Of a DNA stretch of 41,743 bases, positions 22,125 through 31,375 are shown piece after piece. The number at the start of each line of letters is the position of its first letter. The stretch's first letter is position 1. A model generated the notes under the pieces. The model saw only the letters and a list, made by a program, of their open reading frames with translations, ran no database searches and was not told the origin of the DNA. The stretch covers positions 1 to 41,743 of the forward strand of contig CAVFTC010000008.1 in the NCBI GenBank assembly GCA_963625295.1. Reading direction: 5' to 3'. The translations under genes were made by a program, and so were the position numbers. The DNA is from CAG-488 sp963625295. Lineage in GTDB: Bacteria; Bacillota; Clostridia; Oscillospirales; Acutalibacteraceae.

Positions 22125-24332
22125 ATGAAAAGGATCAATTTAAAAATCGGCGGAATGAGCTGTAGTGCTTGTTCAAACGGACTCGAAAAATATCTTAACA
22201 AACAAACCGGGGTTATTTCTGCAAGCGTTAACCTCGTTATGGCTAACGCTCTCATCGAATATGATGAGAGCGTTCTCAATAGAAAGAAAATCGAAAAATT
22301 CGTAAAGGAAGCCGGCTTTGAAAGCCTCGGCCTATACGACGAATTCGAGAAATCGGACTCTGTAAAAATGTCAAAGCTTCGTTTCACCGTCATGACTGTG
22401 CTTGCGGTTATCCTCATGTATATCTCCATGGGCTCGATGATAGGGCTGCCGGAAATCCCGTTTCTCGCAATGCACACCCACGACAAGGCTTTCGCATTGT
22501 CGCTGCTTATTTTGACTGTACCGTTTCTCATTTACGGCTTTGATATAATCAAAAGCGGCTTTAAAAATCTCTTTCACCGCACGCCGAATATGGACACGCT
22601 TGTTACGCTCGGCGTTCTGACAAGCCTGATTTACAGCATTTTCTCGGTTGTGATGATATTCACGGGACACCACCACTATATCCACAAGCTGTATTTTGAA
22701 TCTGCGGCAATCGTTATCTATTTTATCAAGCTTGGACGGTACATCGACTCCGTAAGCAAGGATAAGACCAAGGAAGCCGTTCAAAGCCTCGTTCAAATCA
22801 CGCCGAAGGACGCAGTAATTAAAACCGCCGAGGGCGAAAAAAAGGTAACGATCGACGAAATTCAAAAGGGCGATACCGTAATTTGCAAACCGGGCGAAAG
22901 AGTCGCCGTTGACGGCACGATAACCTTCGGCAAAGCCCACCTTGACGAATCCTTTATCACGGGAGAAAGCAAGCCTGCCGCAAAGGAAATCGGCGCAAGG
23001 GTCATTGCGGGCAGCATCAGCTACGACGGCTACATTGAATATTCCGCCGAACGAATAGGCAAGGAATCGACAATTTCCGAGATTGTTCACATAGTCACGG
23101 AGGCGTCGTCGGCAAAAATTCCGCTTGCACGAATTGCTGACAGGATAAGCTCCTATTTTGTTCCGACGATCATCGGAATTGCAATTCTCAGCTTCATCGG
23201 CTACCTTGTTGCTGGTCAGGGCTTCAACGCTGCGCTGAACACCTTCGTTACGGTTCTTGTCGTCGCCTGTCCGTGCAGTCTGGGTCTTGCCACTCCGCTG
23301 GCGATCGTTGTTTCGGAGGGTCGCTGCGCAAAGAACGGTATACTCATTAAAAAGGGCGATGTGCTCGAAACAGCGTCGAAAATCAACAAGGTTGTCTTTG
23401 ACAAAACCGGCACTCTCACCTACGGCAATCTCAAAATTTCACGAATCATCGACTGCGGTAAAATGCCCGAAAAGGACATGATGACCCTTGTCTGCTCGGC
23501 GGAGGCGAAGTCCGGCCACCCGATCTCGAAGGCTTTTGCCGAATATGCAAAGGAAAACAACCTTGCTCTCAGCGAACCCGACCGGTTTGAAAGCATTGAC
23601 GGCATGGGAATTTGCACCGTTATCGGCGGAAGGTCGTACTGCTTCGGCAACGCAAAGCTGCTTGCAAAATACGGCATCGAAAACGACCGTCTCGACGACG
23701 CAAACACTCTCGCCGACGAAGGTAACACGCTTGTTTATGTCGCCGACGAAAGGCAGATACTTTCAATCATCGGAATCAACGATGTTATCCGAGATAATGT
23801 TGACGAGCTTATAAAAAGGCTTCGCAGCGCCCATGTAGAGCCGATAATGCTCACCGGCGATAATGAGCAGACAGCGAAAAAAATAGCCGCACAGGCCGGC
23901 ATAGAGCATGTCATTTCAGGTGTTCTCCCTGCCGAAAAGGGCAATGTGATAAACGAGCTTAAAGCCGAGGGAGATTTGGTCATGATGATCGGCGACGGAA
24001 TCAACGACTCCCCTGCCCTTGCGCTGAGCGATATCGGAGTCAGCGTAAACAGCGGCTCGGACATTGCGATGAACTCCGCCGATGTTATACTGATGAACGA
24101 TGACTTGATGAAAATTCCGGAGCTTATCTCCACGAGCAAAGCTACAGTCAGAAACATCAAGCAAAACCTTTTTTGGGCATTTTTCTACAACTGCCTGATG
24201 ATACCCATTGCCATCGGTGCTCTTAAACACTTTAACATAACCATCAATCCGATGATTGCAAGCCTCGCAATGACGCTTTCGAGCTTCACGGTAATAATAA
24301 ATGCCCTCCGTCTGAGAGGGTCAAAGAAATGA
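22125..24332 (+). CDS. copA: Copper-exporting P1B-type ATPase
   Basis: 735 residues with all P1B features. One N-terminal heavy-metal domain carries GGMSCSAC (Cys13, Cys16). About eight membrane helices are present; the ion-binding CPC is at 382-384 (VVACPCSLGLATP). TGES at 279-282 is the actuator motif, DKTGT at 426-430 holds the phosphorylated Asp, HPISKA lies in the nucleotide domain, and GDGINDSPAL forms the hinge. CPC plus the C-terminal Asn/Ser-rich helices fit Cu(I) transport, most likely efflux. The ATG follows ricT by 4 bp, and a small chaperone gene follows. No CsoR or CopY regulator gene lies nearby. Confidence 0.96.
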   Translation: MKRINLKIGGMSCSACSNGLEKYLNKQTGVISASVNLVMANALIEYDESVLNRKKIEKFVKEAGFESLGLYDEFEKSDSVKMSKLRFTVMTVLAVILMYISMGSMIGLPEIPFLAMHTHDKAFALSLLILTVPFLIYGFDIIKSGFKNLFHRTPNMDTLVTLGVLTSLIYSIFSVVMIFTGHHHYIHKLYFESAAIVIYFIKLGRYIDSVSKDKTKEAVQSLVQITPKDAVIKTAEGEKKVTIDEIQKGDTVICKPGERVAVDGTITFGKAHLDESFITGESKPAAKEIGARVIAGSISYDGYIEYSAERIGKESTISEIVHIVTEASSAKIPLARIADRISSYFVPTIIGIAILSFIGYLVAGQGFNAALNTFVTVLVVACPCSLGLATPLAIVVSEGRCAKNGILIKKGDVLETASKINKVVFDKTGTLTYGNLKISRIIDCGKMPEKDMMTLVCSAEAKSGHPISKAFAEYAKENNLALSEPDRFESIDGMGICTVIGGRSYCFGNAKLLAKYGIENDRLDDANTLADEGNTLVYVADERQILSIIGINDVIRDNVDELIKRLRSAHVEPIMLTGDNEQTAKKIAAQAGIEHVISGVLPAEKGNVINELKAEGDLVMMIGDGINDSPALALSDIGVSVNSGSDIAMNSADVILMNDDLMKIPELISTSKATVRNIKQNLFWAFFYNCLMIPIAIGALKHFNITINPMIASLAMTLSSFTVIINALRLRGSKK

Positions 24333-24344
24333 GGAGGATTATTT

Positions 24345-24572
24345 ATGCTGTTCGGAAAAGAAAAAATCACAAAGGTAATTCACATCGACGGAATGAGCTG
24401 TGTTCACTGCGCAGCCAAGGTTGAAAAGGCTCTCGCCGCCCTTCCCGTGGTTGCAGATGTCAAGGTTGACCTCGAAAGCAAAACGGCAACAGTCAAGCTC
24501 AAAAAGGATATCGACACCCAAACGCTTAAATCAACTGTCGAAACCCTCGGCTACAGCGTTACGAAAATTTAA
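24345..24572 (+). CDS. copZ: Copper chaperone, heavy-metal-associated (HMA) domain protein
   Basis: A 75-residue single HMA domain (beta-alpha-beta-beta-alpha-beta) with IDGMSCVHCAAKVEKAL, in which the CxxC pair binds Cu(I). A short charged N-terminal extension (MLFGKEKITKV) precedes the fold. GAGGA lies about 10 bases upstream of the ATG, which is 12 bp after copA. It should deliver copper to CopA. The name copZ rests on domain and position. Confidence 0.93.
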   Translation: MLFGKEKITKVIHIDGMSCVHCAAKVEKALAALPVVADVKVDLESKTATVKLKKDIDTQTLKSTVETLGYSVTKI

Positions 24573-24611
24573 ACACACGCCTTGCTTAAGGCAATGAACG
24601 GAGGAGAAACA

Positions 24612-26606
24612 ATGGTCAATTTTTTACTCGGCAGCTCATATTATCCCGAATGGTGGGATGAATCGGAATGGGAAAGTGATTTTGCAAAAATGCAGGAGCT
24701 TGGATTAAACTGCGTTCGTATGGGAGAATTTGCGTGGAGCTGGTTTGAACCCGAAGAGGGAAAATATAATTTTGAACCGATGAAGCGTGCAATGGACTGT
24801 GCATTAAAGCACGGAATCAAGGTTGTTCTCGGCACGGTTTCCGCAGTGTGTCCGGCTTGGCTCTACAAAAAATATCCGTCGGTAAAGGGCGGAAATGAAA
24901 AAGGCGATTACAACTTCGGCGGACGCAAGGGTCAATGCCTTTCCGACAAGCATTTTCTTGAATACGCAAGGAAAATCACCGAAAAAGAGGCTCAGGCTTT
25001 CGGCAATCACCCTGCGCTTATAGGCTGGCAGCTCGACAACGAGCCGGGCTTCCCTTTCCATGATTTTGACAAGGAATGTAACCGTGAATTCAAGGAATTT
25101 TTGTCAGAAAAATACGGCGATATCGAAAAGCTGAACGACGCATGGTTCACAATGGAATGGTCGAACAGATACAATTCCTTTGACGAAGCGGATATTCCCG
25201 TCAATGCCTGTGAGGGCGGTTGGACTAAGCAAATTCAGCTTGATTACAGAAAGTTCTTTTCACGCAACTTTCACCGTTTGCTGAGCATGGAGGCTGAAAT
25301 TGTCAGAAAGAACTCACCCGGACGCTTTCTTTATACAAACTGGCCGGGCGCAAACTGGTCTGTCAACTGCTATGAGGGCTGCGATTATCTCGATTTTTCT
25401 GCATGGGACAATTATGTGCCGCAGCCGAACGGGGACAATTACAGGATTCAGTTCAGGGCGGCAACTGAGCACGCCTTCAACAGACGGCTCGACTCCGCAG
25501 AGCACAAGAAATTCCTTGTTGCGGAGCAAAAATGCTATACGGACATAAACACCCTGCCCGAGGTTATCGCCGCACAGACATGGCTGAACATTGCCTACGG
25601 TGCTTTCGGCACTATATATTTCGAGTGGCGTGCTCCGCTCGGAGGTGCGGAACAGGGATACGGTTCGCTCACCGCCGAGGACGCGAATGTCAGAGAGGAC
25701 ACAGCCCCCGTATTTAAAAAGCTCAGCGAGGACATTGAGCGCATCTATCCCGAGATCGCAAACGCCAAAACCAAAGCCGAAATTGGCGTCGTTTATTCGT
25801 ATGAAAACAGCTGGTCAACCCCCGGCTGGGTCGTTGACGGCTTTTACGACGAGGAAATTTTCAGCATGTACGGCGGATTTCAAAATGCACTTAAAACGAA
25901 TGTTGACATCTGCTCGATTGACGATGATTTATCCGAATATAAATTGCTGCTTTTGCCAAACTTCAAAATCACGACCGAGGAGCAAAAGGAAAGGCTTGAA
26001 AAATATGTTCGGAACGGCGGCACGGTCGTTATAAACTCGGAATGCGGCACGCTCGACGAATTTGCAAGAACAAGAGTCATGCTCAGACCCGGTCTTTTCG
26101 CCGATATGGCAGGCGCAGTCGTTTCGGGCGAGATCACGGCCGAGGAATTCAAGAAGCAGACTGGGCTTGACTGCTCCGTTGATTTCGGAAACGAAAAACG
26201 AGCATTAACCTCAAAGCTTCACAAGCTGACACTTCGAGGTGCGCAAAGCCTTGCCGATTTTTCCGGCGGAAAGCTTTCCGGTCTGCCCGCTGTGACCGTC
26301 AACAGCTACGGCAAAGGAAAATGCATACTCTACGCCTGCGACGGAAACGATATCCTTTTCTACGAAGCACTCGCTCGAATTGTCGGAGAGCAATGCGGCG
26401 TTGCGCCACTTGTTTCATCGGTGGACGACGGCATTCTGCTTGCTTCAAGAGAAAACGACAATGGCAGCTTCCTTTTTGCGATAAATATGAAAGAAAGCGA
26501 GCAATCGTTTGTACTTGATTCCACCGGCACTGAGCTGTTAAGCGGCAAAAGCATATCCGGCAGAATCACCCTGCATGCATATGAAACAGCTGTAATAAAA
26601 AAATAA
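24612..26606 (+). CDS. Beta-galactosidase, glycoside hydrolase family 42
   Basis: 664 residues of GH42: TIM-barrel start FLLGSSYYPEWW, acid/base Glu144 in GWQLDNEPGF, and nucleophile Glu305 in FLVAEQKCY, followed by the trimerisation (GATase-like) domain and a small C-terminal beta domain. GH42 enzymes remove terminal beta-galactose from plant or host oligosaccharides inside the cell; no signal peptide is seen, as expected. I use ATG 24612 with GGAGGAG upstream; the frame is open from 24582. No sugar transporter or regulator is adjacent. The exact substrate cannot be told. Confidence 0.94.
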   Translation: MVNFLLGSSYYPEWWDESEWESDFAKMQELGLNCVRMGEFAWSWFEPEEGKYNFEPMKRAMDCALKHGIKVVLGTVSAVCPAWLYKKYPSVKGGNEKGDYNFGGRKGQCLSDKHFLEYARKITEKEAQAFGNHPALIGWQLDNEPGFPFHDFDKECNREFKEFLSEKYGDIEKLNDAWFTMEWSNRYNSFDEADIPVNACEGGWTKQIQLDYRKFFSRNFHRLLSMEAEIVRKNSPGRFLYTNWPGANWSVNCYEGCDYLDFSAWDNYVPQPNGDNYRIQFRAATEHAFNRRLDSAEHKKFLVAEQKCYTDINTLPEVIAAQTWLNIAYGAFGTIYFEWRAPLGGAEQGYGSLTAEDANVREDTAPVFKKLSEDIERIYPEIANAKTKAEIGVVYSYENSWSTPGWVVDGFYDEEIFSMYGGFQNALKTNVDICSIDDDLSEYKLLLLPNFKITTEEQKERLEKYVRNGGTVVINSECGTLDEFARTRVMLRPGLFADMAGAVVSGEITAEEFKKQTGLDCSVDFGNEKRALTSKLHKLTLRGAQSLADFSGGKLSGLPAVTVNSYGKGKCILYACDGNDILFYEALARIVGEQCGVAPLVSSVDDGILLASRENDNGSFLFAINMKESEQSFVLDSTGTELLSGKSISGRITLHAYETAVIKK

Positions 26607-26617
26607 GTAAACGCACA

Positions 26618-26662
26618 AAACCCGTGTCTTGCACAATCGCAAAACACGGGTTTGTTTTATTT
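26618..26662. terminator. Bidirectional intrinsic terminator between convergent genes
   Basis: AAACCCGTGT (26618-26627) pairs with ACACGGGTTT (26644-26653), followed on the plus strand by GTTTTATTT and on the minus strand by TTTTGTGCG. It ends both the beta-galactosidase transcript and the oppositely oriented phosphatase transcript. Confidence 0.88.
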
Positions 26663-27133
26663 ATCAATCAGCTCATTGAGCAACGCCGCACAGCCCTCAA
26701 GGACATCTCTGTAGGTCACTTCAAAATTCCTCGAATACCACGGGTCTGCGACATCGCCGCCATGGTCGGTATAATCCATGAGCTTATGTATCTTTCGGTC
26801 GGGGTCACTGCCGAAAATACGAATCATATTTCTTATATTTGCGCCATCCATGCCGACGAACAAATCGTACCTGCCGTAATCGCTTTTTTGGAGCTGAACA
26901 GCCCTTTTGCCGTCACAGGAAAGCCCATGCTTTGCAAGCTCCGCTCTTGCCGGCGGATAGACAGGATTCCCGACGCCGTTCCAAATTTCCTCGGTGCTCG
27001 TTGCAGAGGAAGCGATTTCAAATCTGTCCTCTATCCCCTGCTTTTGCACAAGATCCTTCATTATAAACTCCGCCATCGGGCTGCGGCAGATATTGCCGTG
27101 ACATACGAACATTATTTTAATTTTCGGTAACAT
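26657..27133 (-). CDS. Low-molecular-weight protein-tyrosine phosphatase
   Basis: 158 residues, the usual LMW-PTP length. The P-loop VCHGNICRSPMAEF gives the CX5R motif with nucleophile Cys11 and Arg17, and the general acid Asp130 is in ADPWYSR. These phosphatases act on tyrosine kinases of capsule synthesis or on other phosphotyrosine or phosphoarginine substrates. No kinase gene is near, so the substrate is unknown. The gene is single, convergent with the GH42 gene, and shares its terminator. Confidence 0.95.
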   Translation of the reverse strand: MLPKIKIMFVCHGNICRSPMAEFIMKDLVQKQGIEDRFEIASSATSTEEIWNGVGNPVYPPARAELAKHGLSCDGKRAVQLQKSDYGRYDLFVGMDGANIRNMIRIFGSDPDRKIHKLMDYTDHGGDVADPWYSRNFEVTYRDVLEGCAALLNELIDK

Positions 27134-27174
27134 CTTTTCACCGCCGTTTATTTTGCTTTTCTGCTGACTTTAGA

Positions 27175-27331
27175 GGACGTGCAATGCACGCCCCTACCGG
27201 CTCTGTCTAAGCTTTCTTCTGACCTTGGGTCGATGTGGGCATCGACCCCTACGAATTGTGCTCTAACCGAACATTTTTGTAACTTTACTTTTCTTTACTT
27301 ATCGTAGGGTGCGATGCCTACATCGCACCGA
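27175..27331. repeat. Cluster of three family 2 hairpin repeats
   Basis: Three short hairpins lie in the gap between the phosphatase and isomerase genes. At 27179-27191 CGTGCA and TGCACG pair, followed by CCCCTAC. At about 27227-27250 GGGTCGATG pairs with CATCGACCC. At 27308-27329 GGTGCGATG pairs with CATCGCACC around CCTA. All share a CGTAGGG or CCCTACG flank and a GATG core. I see nothing else in this 230-bp gap. Confidence 0.75.
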
Positions 27332-27363
27332 TAAAAATCTTTTTAAATCCATCAATTATCCTA

Positions 27364-28428
27364 TTACAATATCATCTCGAACTTACCCATAGTACCCTTT
27401 TTGAAATAGCTTTCGAGGTCATATGGCGTGTAAATTCCCGTGTCGGTAACAACTCCGCTGACAAGCTCGGGCGGCGTTATGTCAAACGCAGGATAATAGC
27501 CCTTAAGTCCGTCTGCGGCAGTCTTTACACCCATCGCTTGGAGCACAAAATCGGGATCCCGCATCTCAATTTTAACCGTATCAATCGTCGTGTGTCCTCT
27601 GTCCGGCGCACCGGTTACAAAGTACGGGATTCCCGTATATTTCGCCGCAATGGCGATCTGATATGTGCCGACCTTGTTGACGACATGACCGTCCATGCAG
27701 ATAACATCAGCCGCCGAGGTAAACACATCAACATTCTCCTTCTTCATTACAAATGCCGGCATATTGTCCGTGATAACGGTCGTGTCAAAGCCCATCTCGT
27801 GGCAAACCGTCGCCGTCAGCCTTGCGCCCTGAAAATAAGGTCTTGTCTCGGGGCAGAAAATTCTGACATTGTTTCCCCTCTCTTTTGCAACCTTGAGCAT
27901 CATGCCAACTATCGTTTCACCGAAGCACTGGGTCATGACCGTTCCGTTCTGAGGGAACATATCAACAAGATGCTCGGCAATGAGGTTAATTTTTTTGTAG
28001 CGGAGGTTGTTCGCTTCCACGGTGTGTTCGACGATTTTTTCGCTGACATTCTCCCCTGCCGCAATCGCTTTCTTGGCTGCGTCGAGACAGCCGCCCGTGA
28101 TGAGCGTCATGCGCTGAACGGTAGTCGGGCGTGCATGTGAAATCGTATATGCCGCCTCTGTGAGGTAGTCGATTTGCTCCGTCTCGGTTTTGTCCTTGCA
28201 TTCGTAAGCGGCAAGCGCCATTCCCATCGCCGCCGCAGTGTACGGTCCTGCGCTCTGGGTCACCATATCCTTGATTGCCTGAGTGACCTCATGGTGATTT
28301 TTGCAGATCACAAACTCAACCTTTCTCGGATAAATTCGGCGGTCGAGAATTCTGACCTCGCCGTTTTCGTACCATGCAACATTTTCATATCTCAGCATAA
28401 ATGCCAAGTCCTTGTCCATTCTTTCCAT
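27364..28428 (-). CDS. MtnA-family sugar-1-phosphate isomerase (divergent)
   Basis: 354 residues of the MtnA/eIF2B-like family, whose founder turns 5-methylthioribose-1-P into 5-methylthioribulose-1-P. Conserved parts are SAGPYTAAAMGMALAA, HARPTTVQRM, ETRPYFQGARLTA and NKVGTYQIA. The catalytic Cys (Cys168) and Asp (Asp246) are present, but the Cys motif reads TQCFGET rather than the usual CNAG, and the loop before Asp is shortened. The sequence is therefore divergent and may favour another 5-substituted substrate, such as 5-deoxyribose-1-P (DrdI type). It starts 11 bp after the deaminase gene, with GAGGT about seven bases before the ATG. Confidence 0.87.
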   Translation of the reverse strand: MERMDKDLAFMLRYENVAWYENGEVRILDRRIYPRKVEFVICKNHHEVTQAIKDMVTQSAGPYTAAAMGMALAAYECKDKTETEQIDYLTEAAYTISHARPTTVQRMTLITGGCLDAAKKAIAAGENVSEKIVEHTVEANNLRYKKINLIAEHLVDMFPQNGTVMTQCFGETIVGMMLKVAKERGNNVRIFCPETRPYFQGARLTATVCHEMGFDTTVITDNMPAFVMKKENVDVFTSAADVICMDGHVVNKVGTYQIAIAAKYTGIPYFVTGAPDRGHTTIDTVKIEMRDPDFVLQAMGVKTAADGLKGYYPAFDITPPELVSGVVTDTGIYTPYDLESYFKKGTMGKFEMIL

Positions 28429-28439
28429 CGTGCTACCTC

Positions 28440-29735
28440 TTATTTATAAAGCTTCTCAACAGCCTTGTTAATGTCAAAATAAATCTTTTCCTTGTCGAGC
28501 GTCTTGAACTCGCCGTTTTCATAAAGAATTTTTCCGTCAACCATTGTCATCGAAACATCACTGCTCTGTGCGGAATAGGTCAACAATGCTTTCTTATCAA
28601 GGGCAGGCATCATATGCGGTGCGTCAAGCGAAACGGCGATAATATCAGCCTTATTGCCGACCTTAAGCTCGCCGCAGTTTTCTCTGCGCTGAACCCTTGC
28701 ACCGTTGACGGTTGCCATATTAAGAACCGTGTCAGCGTTCATAACCGTTGCGTCAAGCATAAAGCCGTTATGGATTATTGAAGCGATGTGCATTTCCTCA
28801 AGCATATCAAGATTGTTGTTGCTCGAAGCACCGTCCGTGCCGAGTGCGACATTGATTCCCATGTCGAGCATTCTCTGAATCGGGGCGAAGCCGCTTGCCA
28901 GCTTCATGTTGCTGGTCGGATTGTGCACAACGCTTACTCCCTTGCGGCGGAACAACTCCATGTCGCTTTCCGTCAGCCATACGCAATGGGCGGCAAATGC
29001 CGAAGAATCAAATCCGCCGAGGCTGTCAAACCATTCGGCAGGCGTTTTGCCGTACTTCTCAATGCACTCGTCGTGCTCTTTTTTCGTCTCGGAAAGATGA
29101 ATATGCAGATTGCCGCTGCGCTCATTCACCTTTTCGATAAAAGCTCTTGCAATCGTCTCGGTGCAGGTGTATTCGGCGTGAATACAGAAATCAATTAAAA
29201 TTCTGCCGTCAAAGCTGTTATTATATTTTTCGTAAAGCTCGATTGCTTCCTTCATGCGGTAGGAGCAGTCCGGCGTTTCGTTCGGGTCGAAGGACTGAAC
29301 GGGTCGGGTGATATTCGCTTTCATTCCCGATTCGGCAACGGCTTGAATCGTCATTTCAGGTTCAAAGTACATATCCGAAAAGCTGACCGTACCGCCCGAT
29401 ATCATTTCGAGCAGTGCAAGCTCGCTGCCTGCCTTTATCTCCTCGGCAGTGAGCCTGTCCTCGATCGGAAAAACCGTGTCAAAGAGCCATTGCTGAAGCG
29501 GCAAATCGCTGCCAACTCCCCGCAAAAGCACCATCGGGCAGTGGTTGTGGCAATTGATCAGTCCGGGCATGAGCATTTTGCCGCTCATATCCTTTGTTTC
29601 ATCGAATTTTCCGGACGGCTCATTTGTGCCGATGTAGCTTATTTTGTCGCCGTCAACGGCAAGAAAAGCGTTTGAAAGCACGCCGAAATTTCCATTATTT
29701 ACAAGTATATCTGCGTTTTTAAAAAGAATCTTCAT
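28440..29735 (-). CDS. Amidohydrolase, MTA/SAH (or 5'-deoxyadenosine) deaminase family
   Basis: 431 residues of the metal-dependent TRZ/ATZ/MtaD subfamily, which deaminates the adenine of 5'-methylthioadenosine, S-adenosylhomocysteine or 5'-deoxyadenosine. Metal ligands and catalytic residues are visible: PGLINCHNHCPMVLLRG (His63, His65), HIHLSET, AAHCVWL and LGTDGASSNNNLD. The C-terminal strand NKADIIAVSLDAPHMMP completes the composite beta-sandwich. The gene lies between the HTH-lipase gene (12 bp) and the MtnA-like gene (11 bp), which supports a role in salvaging 5'-modified nucleosides. Which nucleoside is preferred cannot be read from sequence. Confidence 0.93.
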   Translation of the reverse strand: MKILFKNADILVNNGNFGVLSNAFLAVDGDKISYIGTNEPSGKFDETKDMSGKMLMPGLINCHNHCPMVLLRGVGSDLPLQQWLFDTVFPIEDRLTAEEIKAGSELALLEMISGGTVSFSDMYFEPEMTIQAVAESGMKANITRPVQSFDPNETPDCSYRMKEAIELYEKYNNSFDGRILIDFCIHAEYTCTETIARAFIEKVNERSGNLHIHLSETKKEHDECIEKYGKTPAEWFDSLGGFDSSAFAAHCVWLTESDMELFRRKGVSVVHNPTSNMKLASGFAPIQRMLDMGINVALGTDGASSNNNLDMLEEMHIASIIHNGFMLDATVMNADTVLNMATVNGARVQRRENCGELKVGNKADIIAVSLDAPHMMPALDKKALLTYSAQSSDVSMTMVDGKILYENGEFKTLDKEKIYFDINKAVEKLYK

Positions 29736-29747
29736 ACCTTCGCCTCA

Positions 29748-31343
29748 TTAAAAAATATAATACTTTTTGTCTCTCGGCTGAGAGTCTATCATCTTGAAAA
29801 GCGTATCGTAGAAATTGTGAGTTTCCTCTGCACTGACATTCATACCGATAACAGTTCCGTGGTCGCCGGGCAGGGTCGGCATAACATTCCATTTGCCCTT
29901 GACAATATTCTCCGCGTCATACTCCTGATATTCATCCCCTATCGGGTATCTCGCCGAAACAACATTGACCAGACCGTCATTTGGAAGCCATGTTTCGTCG
30001 ATTTTAAAGTCGGTTTTGGTGTTTGTCGAATATCTGCCCATGAGCGTTGCAGGGATAATCAAAACAGGAAGCGTTGAGCTTTTCGGAATCTGCTTACCCG
30101 TCAAAGTGCTCGTTTCGGTCGTAAGATATGAATATGAGTAATAATAAACATCGTCAACAAGCTTTATCTTATTGTTCAGCTCCTGCGCTCCGTCGGGCGA
30201 AAGGTCGTATGCGGCATTGTCCGTTCCCTCGCTGAAGATCGTGTTGATAATCGACTCCGCCTGACTTTCCGTCGAAGCCCCGCTCATGCCGAACTGCTCA
30301 AGACGGAAATCATAGAAATCGCCGATTTGCGCAGTTTTTGCAACTCCGCTCGCTGCATAAACAAGACCGAGAATCATATTGACGAGCTTGCCCTGATCGA
30401 CGACATAGAAAAGCGTTGAGCCGTTATGCGGAGAGCAAAGCGTTGTAACGCTGTTTATCCAATCCGCCTTGCCTCCCGTGAAAAGCTCGGAAGTCTCCTT
30501 GCCTGTTGCAGTCTTTTCCGCCTCGTCGCCGTATGCCATAAGTGAAGCGAGCAGCCTTACCGTTTCGCCGCCGAAGCTGTGACCGATAACATTTATTTTT
30601 ATGCGCTGTCCCCTCTTTGTCTCGCCGCCCCAGTTCTGAACAAGGGCGTTTTCGGCAGTATATTCTCTGCCGTATCTCTCGTGGCCGTGCTCCTTGCTGT
30701 GAGCCTCGCCATAGTCAACCCTTGTGCCTGTCAGCTCGGCATAAAGCTCGCAGGTTCTGTCCCATGTGCTTGAGAAAGGTCCGACAGAAGCAACACTGAC
30801 GCTGTAGCCCTCGGAGTTGAGATACTCCGCAAGATTGCCGGTCGAGCTTCCCCAGTAGGGCGAGGCTTGATCAATCTGAGATTCGGGACCCCAGCCGCCG
30901 AGTCCGTGCACAAGCACATACGGATACTGCACGGGTGCCTCACTTATCTTTGCAAGAAAAGCCGAATATCCGCCGAAGAAAACCGGAGTTATCGCCGCAA
31001 TTACAATGCAGGCAGCAACGACTATCGCAACGATTTTTTTAGCCGAGGGCTTACGCTTTTTCTTTATACTATCCTCGTTCGGTGTGTCGGCTGATTGAGC
31101 TGCAGCCTGTTCCTCCTGTTGCTCATCATCAACAAAAACAGGCTCCTGCTCATCCTTTAAAAGAAAATCGGTAGAAACATCGAAAAGCTTTGCCATTGCA
31201 AGAATTTTTTCCGAATCAGGCAGAGTCTTGCCCGACTCCCACTTTGAAACCGACTGTCGGGAAACGCCGAGCTTCTCCGCCAGCTCGTCCTGCGACCACT
31301 CCTTATCATGACGCAAGATCTGAATCTTTTCCGATATATTCAT
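29748..31343 (-). CDS. Membrane-anchored XRE-HTH / extracellular lipase fusion protein
   Basis: 531 residues with three parts. Residues 1-62 are an XRE/HTH_3 domain (WSQDELAEKLGVSRQSVSKW). An acidic linker and the basic patch KKKRKPSAKK lead into one membrane helix at about 103-124. From about 138 there is a staphylococcal/Bacillus-type lipase: PYVLVHGLGGWGPES oxyanion region, Ser256 in GHSFGG, Asp380 in AYDLSPDGAQELN, NDGLVN (Ca-site region) at 455-460, and His495 in GDHGTVIG. The positive-inside rule puts the HTH in the cytoplasm and the lipase outside. This could be a one-component sensor whose lipase domain binds or cuts a lipid, or a tethered enzyme that represses its own gene. It is first in an operon with the deaminase and isomerase genes. 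Confidence 0.9.
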   Translation of the reverse strand: MNISEKIQILRHDKEWSQDELAEKLGVSRQSVSKWESGKTLPDSEKILAMAKLFDVSTDFLLKDEQEPVFVDDEQQEEQAAAQSADTPNEDSIKKKRKPSAKKIVAIVVAACIVIAAITPVFFGGYSAFLAKISEAPVQYPYVLVHGLGGWGPESQIDQASPYWGSSTGNLAEYLNSEGYSVSVASVGPFSSTWDRTCELYAELTGTRVDYGEAHSKEHGHERYGREYTAENALVQNWGGETKRGQRIKINVIGHSFGGETVRLLASLMAYGDEAEKTATGKETSELFTGGKADWINSVTTLCSPHNGSTLFYVVDQGKLVNMILGLVYAASGVAKTAQIGDFYDFRLEQFGMSGASTESQAESIINTIFSEGTDNAAYDLSPDGAQELNNKIKLVDDVYYYSYSYLTTETSTLTGKQIPKSSTLPVLIIPATLMGRYSTNTKTDFKIDETWLPNDGLVNVVSARYPIGDEYQEYDAENIVKGKWNVMPTLPGDHGTVIGMNVSAEETHNFYDTLFKMIDSQPRDKKYYIF

Positions 31344-31375
31344 CGTCTTACCCCTTTCGACTTTTTGCGGTTACA

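Noticed and set aside
23735..24160. Minus-strand frames within copA
   Set aside because: They lie opposite the conserved phosphorylation and hinge regions of CopA and show no independent features.
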